Origin: Astrothelium macrocarpum
Lineage: Eukaryota; Ascomycota; Dothideomycetes; Trypetheliales; Trypetheliaceae
Length of the DNA stretch: 64,000 bases
Assembly: GCA_021030915.1 (NCBI GenBank)
Contig: JAGEMR010000026.1
Location: forward strand, 278,630-342,629
Direction of reading: 5' to 3'
Shown here in pieces: positions 44,363 through 56,845 of this stretch (position 1 is its first letter; every line of letters begins with the position of its first letter). The position numbers and the translations under genes are program-made. The notes beneath the pieces were generated by a model that saw only the letters and a list, made by a program, of their open reading frames with translations, did not search any database and was not told where the DNA came from.

Positions 44363-47300
44363 ATGTCATCGCGTATTATACAAGACGAACAAAAGCAGGA
44401 GGAATATCAAAGAGAGTCTCAGTACCAAGCCTTATCGAATGAGGATTTTACCATCGGTTGGATCTGCGCGACTCAAGATGAAGAAATCGCTGCGCTGGAG
44501 AGCCTTGATGAAGAATACGACGACTTTAGACCCCAGACACACTTGAACGATCCTATCATATACAATTGCGGTCGGATCGGAGAACACAAAATAGTCGTGG
44601 TTCGCATTCCGGAGTATGGCACCATCTCTACAGCCAAGTGCGCAACACATCTCTGTCACGCCTTCCCCAATATTCGGTTCGGTTTAATGGTTGGCATTGG
44701 TGGTGGTGTTCCCAGTGAGAGAGACGACATTCGACTGGGTGACGTAGTCGTTAGTAGGCCTTTTGAACAAAGCCCAGGTGTCATCCAGTATGACCTTGGA
44801 AGACAACATGAAGACAAATTCGAACGCGTCGGATCTTTGAATAGACCCCCAACGTGCTTACTGACCGCCGACAATTCGCTGGCTACAGCACACAGGAGAG
44901 GTCGAGGACAGTTCATCAAACTTCTCGATGGACTATTGCAGAAGAACGACACGATGAAGCAAAACTTCCTAGTCCCTAAGCCTGAGACAGATATCCTCTA
45001 TTCCAGTGATTTCTCGCACGTCGGAGCAGCCGATACAGATTGTAGTCAATGCGAGGTATCTTTAGCAAGGAGTTTGGTGCGGCGAAAGGGCATACGGAAC
45101 TATCCAGTAATACATCGTGGTGTTATTGCATCTGGAAATACGCTTGTAAAAGATACATCGGTGAGAGAGCGCCTGTGGAAACAAGAGAATGCTCTGTGCT
45201 TGGAAATGGAAGCGGCTGGTCTGATGAACGACTTCCCTTGTCTGGTGATCCGTGGCATCTCTGACTACTCTGATTCTCACAAGAACTATTCCTGGCAGGC
45301 TTACGCTGCGGCTACAGCAGCTGCGTATGCAAAAGAACTATTGCTTAGAGTGGATGGTCATCATGTGGCCAGAGAGCCGATGGCGAAGGATTTGCTGGAG
45401 AAATTTGATGAAGGTCTGGATAGCTGGTCTTGCCATGTCAACCAAATTTGAAAGTTCATTAATAATATTGCAGTCTTCAAACTCGCAAACGAGACTAACT
45501 TCGGTGTGAAGCACCTCAAGGAGACCAGTTCTTCTCAGCAGGAAGGTATGCTTACAGCCTTGCTCTCAATTTTCTTCTGCTCCCCAGATTACATATAGTT
45601 GACGATGTTTCAGAACGTGTGTGCGGAGAGCTTATCCAGATGCTCACTACTGTTGATTTCATCAATAGAAGAAACGACATCCTCTCTCAGCGAGTGAAGG
45701 GAACAGGCACGTGGCTATTCGAGACCAAAGAATTCAAAAACTTCATCACTTCACGAAACGCTACGCTCTACTGTCGTGGCATACCTGGTGCCGGAAAGAC
45801 CATGATCGCTTCTATTGTAGCGGATCATTTGATTAAAAAAGGCAATGGAGTTGAAGAAGTAATGGTTCTATCGTCGTACTATGACTACAAGGACGATGGC
45901 AACCAGACCGCGGACAAGATGGTCGCAGCACTCCTGAAAGAAGCAATACAGATACGTCGCGACGTCAACAAACCAATGAAAGATCTCCTTCAGACGCTCA
46001 GAAAGGGAGCTCACTGTCGGGCTGTGGATCTAAAGCCTGTACTGGCCTCACTTTTGGAAGGGTTCTCTCAAACTTTTATTGTGTTGGATGCTTTAGATGA
46101 GTGTCGTGACCAGAAGGATTTGAAGGAATGTTTAGAATTGCTGGGGAGCCTTCGTATACCAGGCTGCGACGTTCGACTCTTCTTCACATCACGATCAAGT
46201 CCGCTTGTGCCTCTTGCCAACAAGGAGTATCTTGATATCCACGCTACGGACAACGACATTTGCCTATATTTGGGGGATCAACTTAGTTCTTTATTAAACG
46301 ACATACCGCAATTTGGTGATTTATGGGAAGTTACGAAGCAGAAAATTATTAAGTCCGTGAATGGAATGTTTGTACGCCGAGGTCCTAAGTCTTTATCGCA
46401 TATTCGGGCTGATGAAGTTTGTCAGGTTTCTGCTCGCCAGGCTTCACGTCAGTTCACTCAAGAGTGCTACCAACCAAGAGGAGATTCAAACGGCTCTCGA
46501 AAACCTTTCCGGGTCTATACCTCGGGCTTACGAAAATGCCGTTGCAAGAATTATCAGTCAAGATCCGGGACGAAAGGAACTTGCTAAACGATTGATCGCA
46601 TGGGTTGTGTTCTCAATTCGACCTCTAAAAACTGAAGAGCTACGCTACGCATTGGCTATGGAACTCGAAGACAAAGACTTTAACGTGAAGCGTCTCAGAA
46701 GCATCGAAGTGATTCTTTCAGTTTCTGATGGACTTGTAACGCAGGACCCCAAAAGCGATACTATTCGTTTGGTACATCACACTGCCCAGGAATTCTTCAA
46801 GACAAATCTCGAATTTTGGGAACTGAACCCGCAAGCTTACCTCACAAAAACGTGTCTTCTTTGTTTGGAATTTGCAATCTACAGGCCCAGAAATCGGCGC
46901 AATGATTCGGGGCTACACAATGCAAGTGGTCTCATAGACTATGAACAATACAGATTGATTGAAGAGATGTTCAATCATACCCCTAAGAAAATCTTTTCCT
47001 TTAATTCTGAATTAGCGTGGTATACGAACGGGGCCAAATCCACATGGCAAGAGACTCCTTTGCATTTCCTACGATATGCTGCCATGTACTGGCACAAGCA
47101 TGCTCTTTATGTACAGACTGAGCTTATGCCTGATTTGATCAGAATGGCGATGAATAGATTTGTTGCTGGGATCACCATCCGTCTTTCAGACAAATGGAGC
47201 CATGATTGGGCAGGGGTACCCTACCCACAAATTATAAGAGATCCCGGCACCGCCCTCCATCGTGCAGCCTTTTGGAACCTTCCGAAACTTGGAGAGGAAC

Positions 47301-48484
47301 TAAGTGACGGTCTTGGCATGTCATTAGCCGCTGTCGACGGCGAGGGCCGCACACCCTTATTTCTTACTATCGAATGCGGTCACAAGTCTATGATAAGCAT
47401 TCTTGCTTCTCCGGAAGCCATGCGTCCCTCAATCGCGCATGGTCAAACCCCTCTACTTCATGCTACTGCTCATAGAGATCTAGAGCTCGCGAGACAAATG
47501 ATCCGTTACGGAGCCAAAGTAGAAGAGAAGGATTATCAGGGTCGAACAGCGTTGCATCTCGCGATCAATAACGAAGCCGTCCCGATGGTGGATCTTCTAC
47601 TCCAATATAGCTCCGATATCGATGCCCAGGACAGAAAGGGTTGGACAGCACTGCGCTCTGCGTGTGGCGGGATAAGAACTAGTAAGATCAAGGCAAAGGT
47701 CGTGAAACGACTATTGCTTCGCGGGGCCAATACTTGTGCCAGAGATAAAATGGGTCAAACACCATTACATGCAGCTTCTCTCTATGGTAATGCGGAGATC
47801 GTAGATCTTCTGCTTAGGCATGGCTCTGATGTCCATGCCCGGGACAACTATGAACGCACGGCGCTTCATTGCGCATGCACGTGGCACTACGCAAAGGTAG
47901 GGCGAAGGAATCTGAAGCCTATAAGATCGATAGTCCTCCACGGGGCACGCTTGGACGCGCAGGATTTTGAGGGGTGGACTCCGCTCCACCGGGCGTGCCA
48001 TTGGGGTTATTCATCAATCGTGAAAGCATTACTTCTTTGGGGAGCTGACCCGAACATTCTTGATTATAAAGGTAACGGCTGCTTGCATCTTGTTTGCAAG
48101 CGAGGAAGACTGCCACTCGTCAAGATACTCTTACAATTTGGTGCCAATACAAATGCTGTTAACCACAGGGGCCAAAAGCCAGTAGATTGTGTCCGTAGGG
48201 AGGATCGCTGCGATGTTGTTCTGGTCCTGATCAATCATCGGCCTAGTATTAGTGGGTCAGCTTGTTCAAGAGCGAACTTGGATCGGTTGCCGGAAGGGTA
48301 CGGAACTCGTCTAAGTTTTTCGACGACCAAACACCTTGTTTCTGGCACTTCGCGTCGTGGCTCATGTCCAGAGACTGAGGTAGAGTATGATCAAGTACGG
48401 GCATGCGTAGAGTATCGAAAGACCATCTTGGAATGCGCTCGGATAGAAAGGCATATTGATACTCATTTATCGTGGATAATGTGA
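44363..48484 (+). CDS. NLR-type STAND protein: nucleoside phosphorylase-like, NACHT, ankyrin repeats
   Basis: Model exons 44363-45413, 45474-45545, 45614-46367, 46426-48484, about 1311 residues. N-terminal PNP/UDP-phosphorylase-like domain (about 25-345): FTIGWICATQDEEIAALESL, FGLMVGIGGGVPSERDDIRLG, LCLEMEAAGLMNDFPCLVIRG. NACHT domain with P-loop GIPGAGKT (about 429-436) and Walker B TFIVLDALDEC (about 528-538). Winged-helix-like region with FLLARLHVSSL and LRYALAMEL. About nine ankyrin repeats (about 900-1220), e.g. GQTPLHAASLYGNAEIVDLL. This is the classic fungal NLR layout used in non-self recognition and programmed cell death; ankyrins would sense, NACHT oligomerise, PNP act. The third intron's donor GTTTGT restores GMFLLARLH. 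The first intron (45414-45473) has a weak donor and is the least certain. The frame has no internal stop, so the gene looks intact. Confidence 0.85.
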
Positions 48485-48843
48485 TTGATACGTTTGATAC
48501 GTTTGATGCGTTTGCGGATTATGAGTTCTAATGATGATTATGGTACTACTGATGGAGAAGCATTGGATCTGTAGAGTGACCTATTATGCATTTGAAAATT
48601 TTTCTATCATCTATCTCCTCATCAGAGTCTAGTCCTCTAATTCACACGTTGCTCGGCTTAATCATTCATAAAACACTTGCCTCTACCATAGAGAAGTCAA
48701 CGAATAACCTGCTCGAGAAGCATGACGCCTGACTCGATGGTCTACCCAGCATTGCAACGCAAAAAGCACAAATGATAACAAAAGAAATGACTTTTTCGTA
48801 GTGATTCTATATCGACGAGGAAGCACGAGAGCTCGCAATTTGA
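48485..48843. other. Convergent spacer, NLR / eEF3
   Basis: Short spacer with the two 3' UTRs. It starts with a small tandem triplet of the type TTTGATACG at about 48490-48510. Nothing else noticed. Confidence 0.5.
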
Positions 48844-51800
48844 TCAGTCTTCATCGCTAAAGACCTCCTCACCCCGCTTCCGGCGAGCCATACGATCCTT
48901 CTTCTTCTTGCGTAGCTCCGAAGAAGTAAGCTTGGCCTTCTTCTTCGATGTTTCAATCTGCGACTCGTTAGCGAACCCGCACACCACCTTACCATCATTT
49001 CGAGAGGGAAAAGATTGCAACTCAGGGCTCACCTTATTTCCCATAGCATCAAACTTCTCCTCTTCATCATCGCCCTCCTTCAACCTCGGCCCCGATCCCT
49101 GCCCCTGCACCCAATTATGCCCCGACGGCGTCATCTTACCATCCATCACCGCCCACACCTCCTCCGTGAGATCCTTTGTAAACTCCGCACTATGCGTGAT
49201 GATAATGACACCGCCCTCAAACGCCTTGAGCGCCTTGGACAGCGCACCCAACGAGTCGCGATCGAGGTAGTTGGTCGGCTCATCCAGCACGATCAAGTGC
49301 GGCCGCTGCCACGAGCACGCGGCCAGCACGACCTTGACGCGCTGGCCGCCGGAGAGGCCGCGCATGCGCGAGTGCGACACGAGCTCGGCGTCGAGGCCGA
49401 AGTTGGCGCAGTGCGCCTCGATCTCCTTGCGCACCAGCGGCCGGAACTGGCCCGACGCCAGCGCCTCCTTCTGGTCGACCTCGGCGACCATCTTCGCGTG
49501 CGATTGCATGATTTCGTTGCGCGGCAGCCACGCGTTGTCCGCGGTCATCATCGGTGTCCAGCGCTCGTTCTTTTGGCCGACGTTGTCGCCGAGTGCGAAG
49601 GAGCACTCGTATTCGTAGGAGTTTTTGAATTTGCGACGGGAGTGGATGCCGATGACGCGGCGTTGGGAGCCTTCGATCTTGTAGATTTTGTCCATGGCCT
49701 TTTCGTCTTCGGAGGTGACGATCTTGTTGGCGCGGTCCATGGTTTCGCGGTCTTCGCCGGTTTGGAAACGCCATTGGATGTATTCCGAGGGCGTCTTGTC
49801 GAGGTGGTGGTCGATATGGGCGAAGGCGTGTTGTTTGATGTAGGCGATACGGATGTTTTCGTGTTGGTAGACATCACCGGTGGTAGGGATGAGTTCACCT
49901 GTCAGGACGTTGACAAGAGTAGATTTGCCAGCACCGTTGGGACCAATGACAGCGATACGTGAGCCGAGTGAACATTGGAAGGTGATGTCAGAGATTTGAG
50001 GCTTTGAGGTACCGGGATATTGGAAAGACATGTTGCTGACACGAACAATGGCCTTTGCCTTCGTCTTGACACCTTCGAGGAAACCTGGCTCAGGGAACTT
50101 GAACTCCATTTCTGAAGCACCAAGCTCGTAATAAGACCTGGCAGATGGGACACGCTTCACAAAGTCGCTAAGAGTTCCCCGGTATCTCTTCAATTTGAAT
50201 CGCTCATAGTGGATGACGTGTTGAATGACATGGTCCAAAAATCGGCTATCGTGAGAAATGATGATAGATGTGCAAGGAGAGGTGGTAAGGTAATCTTCCA
50301 ACCATTTGACATTCTTGACATCCAAATGGTTGGTCGGTTCATCAAGCATTAGAATGTCAGGCTCTTCGAACACTGCACGGGCAAGTGCAAGCTTCATCTT
50401 CCAGCCACCCGAGAGGGAAGTGATAGGTGCATCAAGCTGTTCCTGAACGAATCCGAACTCAATGAGCTTGTCTTGGACCTCCTTCTGCGGCTTATTAATG
50501 CCAACAGACTGGAGCTTTTTCTCGGTCCAGCCGATGACAGTTTGTTCAGTGTCAGCAGCATCGAGATCATGCTCCACGTAGACAGTCTTGACTTCACTCT
50601 GCTTGGGGAAGCCCTCGACTTGCTCATTGTTGATAGCGCGCATCAGCGTAGTTTTACCAGATCCGTTGGGCCCAAGCAAGCCATATCGCTGGCCACGTTT
50701 GAGACGGAGGTGAGTCTGGTTGAGCAAAATTTTGGCACCATAGGCCAAGTTGAAAGTGCAGTTGCAAAGATCTTCGCCCTCTTCTTCATCTGGTTCTGCC
50801 TCATCCTCCTCCTCAATACCCGGAGAAGCTCGTTTTCGGAGCGATTCTGCAATAGGTTTGGAGTCATCATCACCGGCAATGACTGTAATGTATGGAAGAG
50901 TATTGGTAGTCCAGCTGATTTGCTCGGTATCTTTCTCATCGATTAACTGGCCACCAATGGCGGCAATGAACTCAAGGATAGGCTCAAGCTGGTTTGCTTT
51001 CTCAGTGTGCTTGGATGGGATGCACGCCTTCAGTACACCGAGAACTGTATCAATATCGCCCGCTTTGGAGACTTCTGGAATTTTGCCATCCTTGACATCA
51101 CCTACGCGGGTGAGGGTGTCGAGACCTTGCTTGGTCTTCTCACGAGCCTCAGGATCAGCGATATTTTCATTGTTCTTTATCAGACTTGGCATTAGCTTGG
51201 GCAAGAAAGGAGCAACAATCTGCGGATCTTCGACGAGCTTGCACATGTTGTCAACAATGACGGCAGATTTACGTTTGATGGCGGTTTCACGCTCAACGAG
51301 ACCACGCTCGAGGAGAGGAACCATAATAGCAAGGGTTGGCTCGTGGACATCCGTGACGAAGGTTGTAGCACCAAGCAAGTGAACAGTCTCTGGGACATTC
51401 TCAGGCTTGGCAATACACTTGATGAGTTCGGGAATGAAACGTTCGATATCCTTGTTGGAGATGAGCTGGCAGACCTTCTCCATTGTGCCGTATGCTTTCT
51501 TCTTGACCTCTGGCTTGGTATCCCACATCGCTTCAGAAACGACTGGAATCAGATCTGGGACTCGGAAAGCGGTTTGGGCTGGTGCGCTGGCGCAGAGTGC
51601 TTCAATGCAGTCGAGATCGGTAATCTTCTCTGGCCATTTTTGCGCATGGCGAAGAGAGTTTATGATGGGTGGCAAGAGAGCCTTGACAGCATTTGCATTG
51701 GCTGCCTTGACGATTGCAAGAGCGGCTGCCTGAGCGGCATTCTTGACGGGCACCATTTTATCGCCAATTGCACTGAGGACATTGGCGAGGAGCTTGATGA

Positions 51801-52219
51801 GGTATGGCTCGATGGCGGGTGAAACAGATTGATGTTGGGCGATTGCGCGGATGGCATCAAGAGCTCGTTCTCTTGCAACCGCATCCTTTTTATTGGCAAG
51901 CTGCTTCTTGAGTATCTCAACGGCTCTGAAGATAGAAAATTAGCACAGGAGAGCAAAAATTCCCAAGGGTGGCAAATTTTCAGCAAAAGCAAGAAAATGT
52001 GCAAAATTGAGGTGATGCTCACTTTGTGGGCGCATCTTGCTCTTCGATGTCACCGTTGATGAGTGTGGCGATATCAAGAGATGCAGCATTTATCTCATCT
52101 TGTGACTTGGAGACGCTTAGTCTTGAGAGAAGCTCCTCCAGCACTTTGATGGATTTTGCGTTTTCTGACTTGATTTGACTCGGAGTGTGAGCGTTGGTTT
52201 CGGTGATGCCGGGAGCCAT
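48844..52219 (-). CDS. TEF3: Translation elongation factor 3 (eEF3), ABC-F ATPase
   Basis: Exons 52219-52023 and 51925-48844 (intron 51926-52022) encode about 1092 residues; yeast eEF3 has 1044. The fungal-specific factor assists tRNA release from the ribosomal E site. Order: N-terminal HEAT repeats (to about 330), four-helix region, ABC1 with GLLGPNGSGKTTLMRA (about 484), signature LSGGWKMKLALARA and Walker B ILMLDEPTNHLD; ABC2 with AVIGPNGAGKSTLVN (about 730), a chromodomain-like insertion, signature LSGGQRVKVVLAACSW (about 925) and LIVLDEPTNYLD; then a Lys/Arg-rich tail (KKKAKLTSSELRKKKKDRMA). All ATPase motifs are intact. Codon use at the 3' half is strongly biased to C/G endings, as in a highly expressed gene. 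The intron at codon 66 splits KAVEIL. It is an essential housekeeping gene. Confidence 0.97.
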
Positions 52220-53624
52220 GTTTGATGATGGAATGGATGTCGTGGGTGAAAAGAAAAAGGATCTTATGGGTCTCTAGACGTGAAGGTGGGCTATTGTGGG
52301 TCCACCGAAAAAAGCAGCTGAAAGTGAAAAAATCTATGTGGGTATCAAAGGCAGGCTGATTACGCCCGGTCTATTGTCGTGTGAAGGTCGACAGGCGGAT
52401 GCTCGCAAGCAAGCAGGAGAGATGCAGGAAGGAGACAGAAGGAGGAGAGAGAGAAGAGAGAAGGGAGAAAGGAGAAAGTGGGAGTTGGTTGGCAAAACGA
52501 AAATTCATAAGGGCTTTTTTCATTGCCTCGCTCTCTCTCACTCGCGCTGACCGCTCGCAACTTTTTTTTGGGGCACGCTTAGCCTGTTTCGGATGGTGCA
52601 GGCAGTGTCTGAATGTGACGGTCGCGGCCAATCTGTCTACAATCTGGCCTCCACGGGGCCCCCCATCCTGACTTCGCTTATCAGCCCTGTCTTGAATCAT
52701 GTTTGTTTGGCCAAGTTTGTTCTTCTTGACGCCGGAAAGCTGAAGCGGAACGTCGGCTTCCTCCTGTCAATCACTTCGCCACGTTTCACGTTGGCGTGAG
52801 AGTAGCATAGGCCCTCCTCCCTTTCATTCCATCACTGTCCCAATCATTTTTCCCCCAGGCATTGGCCCAGCCTCGTCTAGGCGGGAGATGCGCCGCTCGA
52901 GTCTTGAAGTCACCGTTACAAATTCCGACCTTTCTATCAAGTCATATCATGCATGGCTATGAGTGCTACCACTCAACAAAATACCATCCAGTGAATCATG
53001 CCACCCGCAGGCGTCCGCTACAGCGAATGCATCTGCGGCTGAACTCGTCCAGCTGTGAGATGCACACGCTTACCTGCACAGAGCTGATGGATAATGCGTC
53101 TCTTCTGCATTTCTTGCTCCCCCAGCCAAATGCTTGTTCCCGCTCCGCGTTTCTCCGGACTCTCTCCACCAAAATTCACCCACTTTTCGGTCGCACCGAT
53201 AAGACTTGGGCCCACTTTCCCCACCACAGCGGGGAACTATCTATACCCTTTTTGATTTTTATCTTTCTTTTTTTACTATCAAAATGGGAATAAACCGTAA
53301 ATAAGACAAATGCACGTACCGGTTCAGGCATGTTGTTTTGCCTGTCGGTATTGATCAATTTCGGATATATGACAGCAGCTCAGAGCCGTACCTATCTCAA
53401 GTACATTTCATACTGTAGGTGTCTAGAAAAGAGTTTAGTCATGTTCTGATCAAGATGTATGCACGAATTTTCTTCATCAATTTCCTTTCCATTTTCGATG
53501 CGGATGTCATTAGTGGCCTCAATCACTAGAGATGGGTACTCCATTCTGAATTTTAATGTGTCACGTCCGTCCTTCTCAACTAATCTACATCTCCATAGAC
53601 ACACGGAAAAGAGAAAAACTCAGT
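52220..53624. other. Upstream region of eEF3 and downstream region of the GH5 gene
   Basis: About 1.4 kb non-coding. On the minus strand the part nearest eEF3 (52400-52560) is pyrimidine-rich (CT tracts), typical of promoters of highly expressed fungal translation genes. No gene recognised. Confidence 0.5.
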
Positions 53625-54881
53625 CTAGGAAATCAACCATTCTGAAAAATCGAACGGCGTCGAGTATTTGCCAGCTGTCTGCTTCGCTACTTCATTTACT
53701 GCACTCCACAGCTCACCATCACCCTGTGTCCCGATCTCGTAATCACTACCCTCCACTGGCGGCTTATTAGGAATAAACTGCCAATACCACCACGGTATCC
53801 CCGCCTCGCTCACCGCGCTCGCATACTGTTTAAATGTTGCGATCCGCGCTCCGTCTCCCTGAGGAGAACCTTGCTGACATTCCCCATTATCTCCGGAGAA
53901 GTAGCAAACACCCCATTCTTCAAGAATCAACTTCTTGCCGTGCTGCAACGCCTTCTGTACGTATGGTTTGAGTTTGGAGGTTGTAAGATCGCCAGCTCCG
54001 TAGGCGTGTATGCCGAGCACATCGAGCGCAGGGCAGGTGAAGTACACATCTTGCAGACTAACGTCGACGTAATTGCCACCACCAGTCATTACCAATGGGG
54101 TGGGCTTGTTGATGGCTGCGATGCTGCCGTGTTCAGGATAGGAGCCCGCTTGGGCGTTGCGAACGCTGAGGGGAGCCACATTGTGCCTATTGTGCCGTGG
54201 CTGGGTGCGTTTATGCGTGCTTCTGTTCGTGGTGCTACCCATGCTGGTGGCGTTTCCAGAACTAGTACCATTTTGCAAGTTGGATCTGATAGCCGTGGCC
54301 ATCTCGCACTGCCAAGGAGCGTATTTGGTGAAGTCGGAGGGGCTCATGCCAGTGAAGGCCTCGTTCATGGCTTCGAACCCGAAGATGCGGTCACCGGACG
54401 CAGACCACTTGTTGCCGGTCTTACTGTCGACGTGATTGAGGACGTGGGCTATCCGGTTCTTCAAGGCCTGTTTTGCTGCGCTGGAACTGTAGAAGCCGGT
54501 CTCGCCGAACTTCTGACTGTAGCAGTCTCCTGCTCGCAGGCTGTTTTGCGAATAGATGGTGATGTGGAGCTTGATGTTGTGTTTGATGGCTGTCACCATG
54601 AGGCTGTCAATATTTTCGAGGACTTTGTCATTATACTGGCCGATCTGGGATTCAAGAGGCGGAAATGTATTGATTTGGGTTCCCTTCTGGTCAGATGACT
54701 CGCCATCAAGCCATACGCGAAGAACCTTTACACTGGCGCTTTGGAGACTCTGGAAATAAGTCTCTTGCTCTGATTCTTGAAGGCCAGCAGCGTAATAGAG
54801 ATTGTTACCAACAAAGGACTGGGCTCCGAAGACACCTCGCACAGCAAGGATGCAGGCGAATGCAATTGGTGTATACTTCAT
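53625..54881 (-). CDS. Secreted glycoside hydrolase family 5-like (mannanase-type)
   Basis: 418 residues starting at ATG 54881 with the signal peptide MKYTPIAFACILAVRGVFG. A (beta/alpha)8 hydrolase of the GH5 type, often annotated mannan endo-1,4-beta-mannosidase. Evidence: FVGNNLYYAAGL start, SVKVLRVWLDGE, acid/base glutamate in GFEAMNEAF, nucleophile glutamate in KLILEEWGVCYF, and the aromatic C-terminal strand IPWWYWQFIPNKPP. It is secreted and would attack plant or fungal mannans or related beta-glycans; the exact substrate is unproven. A stretch of about 50 residues after AIRSNLQNG, rich in Ser, Asn, Arg and His (HKRTQPRHNRHN), does not look like the fold and may be a loop insertion or an unrecognised intron in frame. 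Confidence 0.85.
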   Translation of the reverse strand: MKYTPIAFACILAVRGVFGAQSFVGNNLYYAAGLQESEQETYFQSLQSASVKVLRVWLDGESSDQKGTQINTFPPLESQIGQYNDKVLENIDSLMVTAIKHNIKLHITIYSQNSLRAGDCYSQKFGETGFYSSSAAKQALKNRIAHVLNHVDSKTGNKWSASGDRIFGFEAMNEAFTGMSPSDFTKYAPWQCEMATAIRSNLQNGTSSGNATSMGSTTNRSTHKRTQPRHNRHNVAPLSVRNAQAGSYPEHGSIAAINKPTPLVMTGGGNYVDVSLQDVYFTCPALDVLGIHAYGAGDLTTSKLKPYVQKALQHGKKLILEEWGVCYFSGDNGECQQGSPQGDGARIATFKQYASAVSEAGIPWWYWQFIPNKPPVEGSDYEIGTQGDGELWSAVNEVAKQTAGKYSTPFDFSEWLIS

Positions 54882-56845
54882 ATTGACCTGCAATAAATGA
54901 AGTATTCAGTGAAGACGAGTTCGTGCGATAACTCGGTCCAAGGCCCGACTTGTATAAAACATGGCCAGCATGTTATATATTAATACAGGAGAACACGAAG
55001 GAACACGATACGAGAGCCACTGACGGAATGAGACAACGAAGAGAGCGATAATGCAACAATAAGAATGATACCTTTGAGGCCTTCAACAGGCGCTGTTGCG
55101 TTTCGCCAAGTCTCCACACCACCAAAGCGTTTACTCTTTTCGCACACAAATGTATGGTGTTTCACGAGCCAACATTGAGGGTTTAGATAGCGAAACGTTC
55201 TGTTCATTGGCCAGGTAACTCGTGAGGCACGCGCTTGCTGCTGATGGGGTTGGTAATTTGGTCTCTCCATTGTTTCACGCTTTCAGTTGCCTAAGTAGTT
55301 CATGTTCTGTATTCGGCCTGACAAATTTTTTATCCTTCTTAGATTCTGTCTTGCGTAGTTCTTGCACCGGACAAGTCCGTTCCCAAGATAGCAGAATTAG
55401 TGATCTACCACGTGAATAGACTCAATATTTAAATTTGAGGAGTAAAACTCGCATGGAATTGGATCCCCACGTTCAACTCTGCGCATAATTAGAAGCCAAT
55501 GCTAGACAGCAATAGAAGTCTACGTTACGACATTGATCATATTACCCTATTTCGTATAGATGAGCCGAGCTGAAGAATCAGCATGTGGTCGAGATCTTGG
55601 ACGAGCTGATGACACGTTGCAATGCACGCTATCCCTTGCTGTACTTGACTGTTGGGTCCCTAGTACTTGCGCAGAAAATCTCGCTCTCCTGACTATCAAT
55701 TTCTGGGACGATGCACAATGTGCGCTTCTTGAGCAGGATTGACACTCAAGCACGTCAAGATCATCTATGTTGGACAAAAAAGATACCATCATGATTCGAT
55801 ACCATCAAAGAACTGCCGAATAGATGTGTCAGTAGCCAAAAAAGTAGAAGGAAATCAAATATCCAAGTAAATCTTTGATTAATGGAGAATGTGTTTCAAA
55901 TCACGTGATTAAACCTGCATTACCTAATTTATGTATCTAACCAAATTTAGGTAGAGCTTATCTGCCGAAACTTTCTGTACGACCGCTGCTCATCCTGCTC
56001 ATGTCTATCTGCGAAAGCATCGTGCATTATCGCCTGATCACGTCAGGGACTCATTCAAGAGTTTAATGAGACTGCAATCTACGCGTTTAGGCGTTTGCGA
56101 TGTGCTGTGCTCATACGCGAAACCCACGACACCCCCCAGCCGGATTCCCAGTCGCTACATATCTCGATATCGACCGGGTGAAGTAGTGTTGGTCTAAAAG
56201 GCTAAATTCCGTATTGTTTTGCTTTAATCGCGATCCGGAGTGGCGCCTTTGTAGTGCAAGTCATTGAATAGAGTTAGGGGCAGCTTGTTACCTCTTTCGC
56301 GACGCATCTAACCTTCATTGCATGCTCCTGCTTTAAGGGCAAACATATCGCTATCGCTGGATCTGCTCTAACTTCAAGATTACAGCCATTTCAGCTGGAA
56401 GACTAGATCCGTTCAAGGTCCAGTGACGGGTTCAAAGATAAGCGTCCGATCCTCGTTGACCACTGTATTCCTCCAGACCCAAAACGGATAAGCTCATAGG
56501 AACCTTGTGAAAAGATTGGTAAGTTTACCCTATAGGCCCGTAAAGGAGCTTTTTACAGCAGGTATAATCATTTGGAAGTCAATTCAAAATAACTTGCTGC
56601 AGCAATAGCAATCATTACCACATGATGTTTTGGAGTGATTTGTGGATCAAACACTTTTTGCGCCCCACAAATATTGCAGGAAGAAATGACGTCCATTGAG
56701 AACTTGTATTACCAGCTCTGCATGAACTAGCTTGTTAGCACACGGCTGGCAAGATCCTCTCCTAATCCCTTTTTTTTTGTCGCTGCTTTGAACTCGACGG
56801 AACTTCCTTTTAACTCGCCCAGGTCATCTCGCTAAATATCACATA
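54882..56845. other. Long intergenic, no gene recognised
   Basis: About 2 kb between two divergent genes. An acceptor-like CAG lies just upstream of the GH5 ATG, so a 5' UTR intron is possible. No protein-like frame beyond chance. Confidence 0.45.

Noticed and set aside
49015..49962. 315-codon plus-strand frame rich in Arg/Leu/Val
   Set aside because: Antisense shadow of the eEF3 gene, produced by its biased codon use.
53871..54698. 275-codon plus-strand frame opposite the GH5 gene
   Set aside because: Antisense shadow; the minus strand has signal peptide and both catalytic glutamates.
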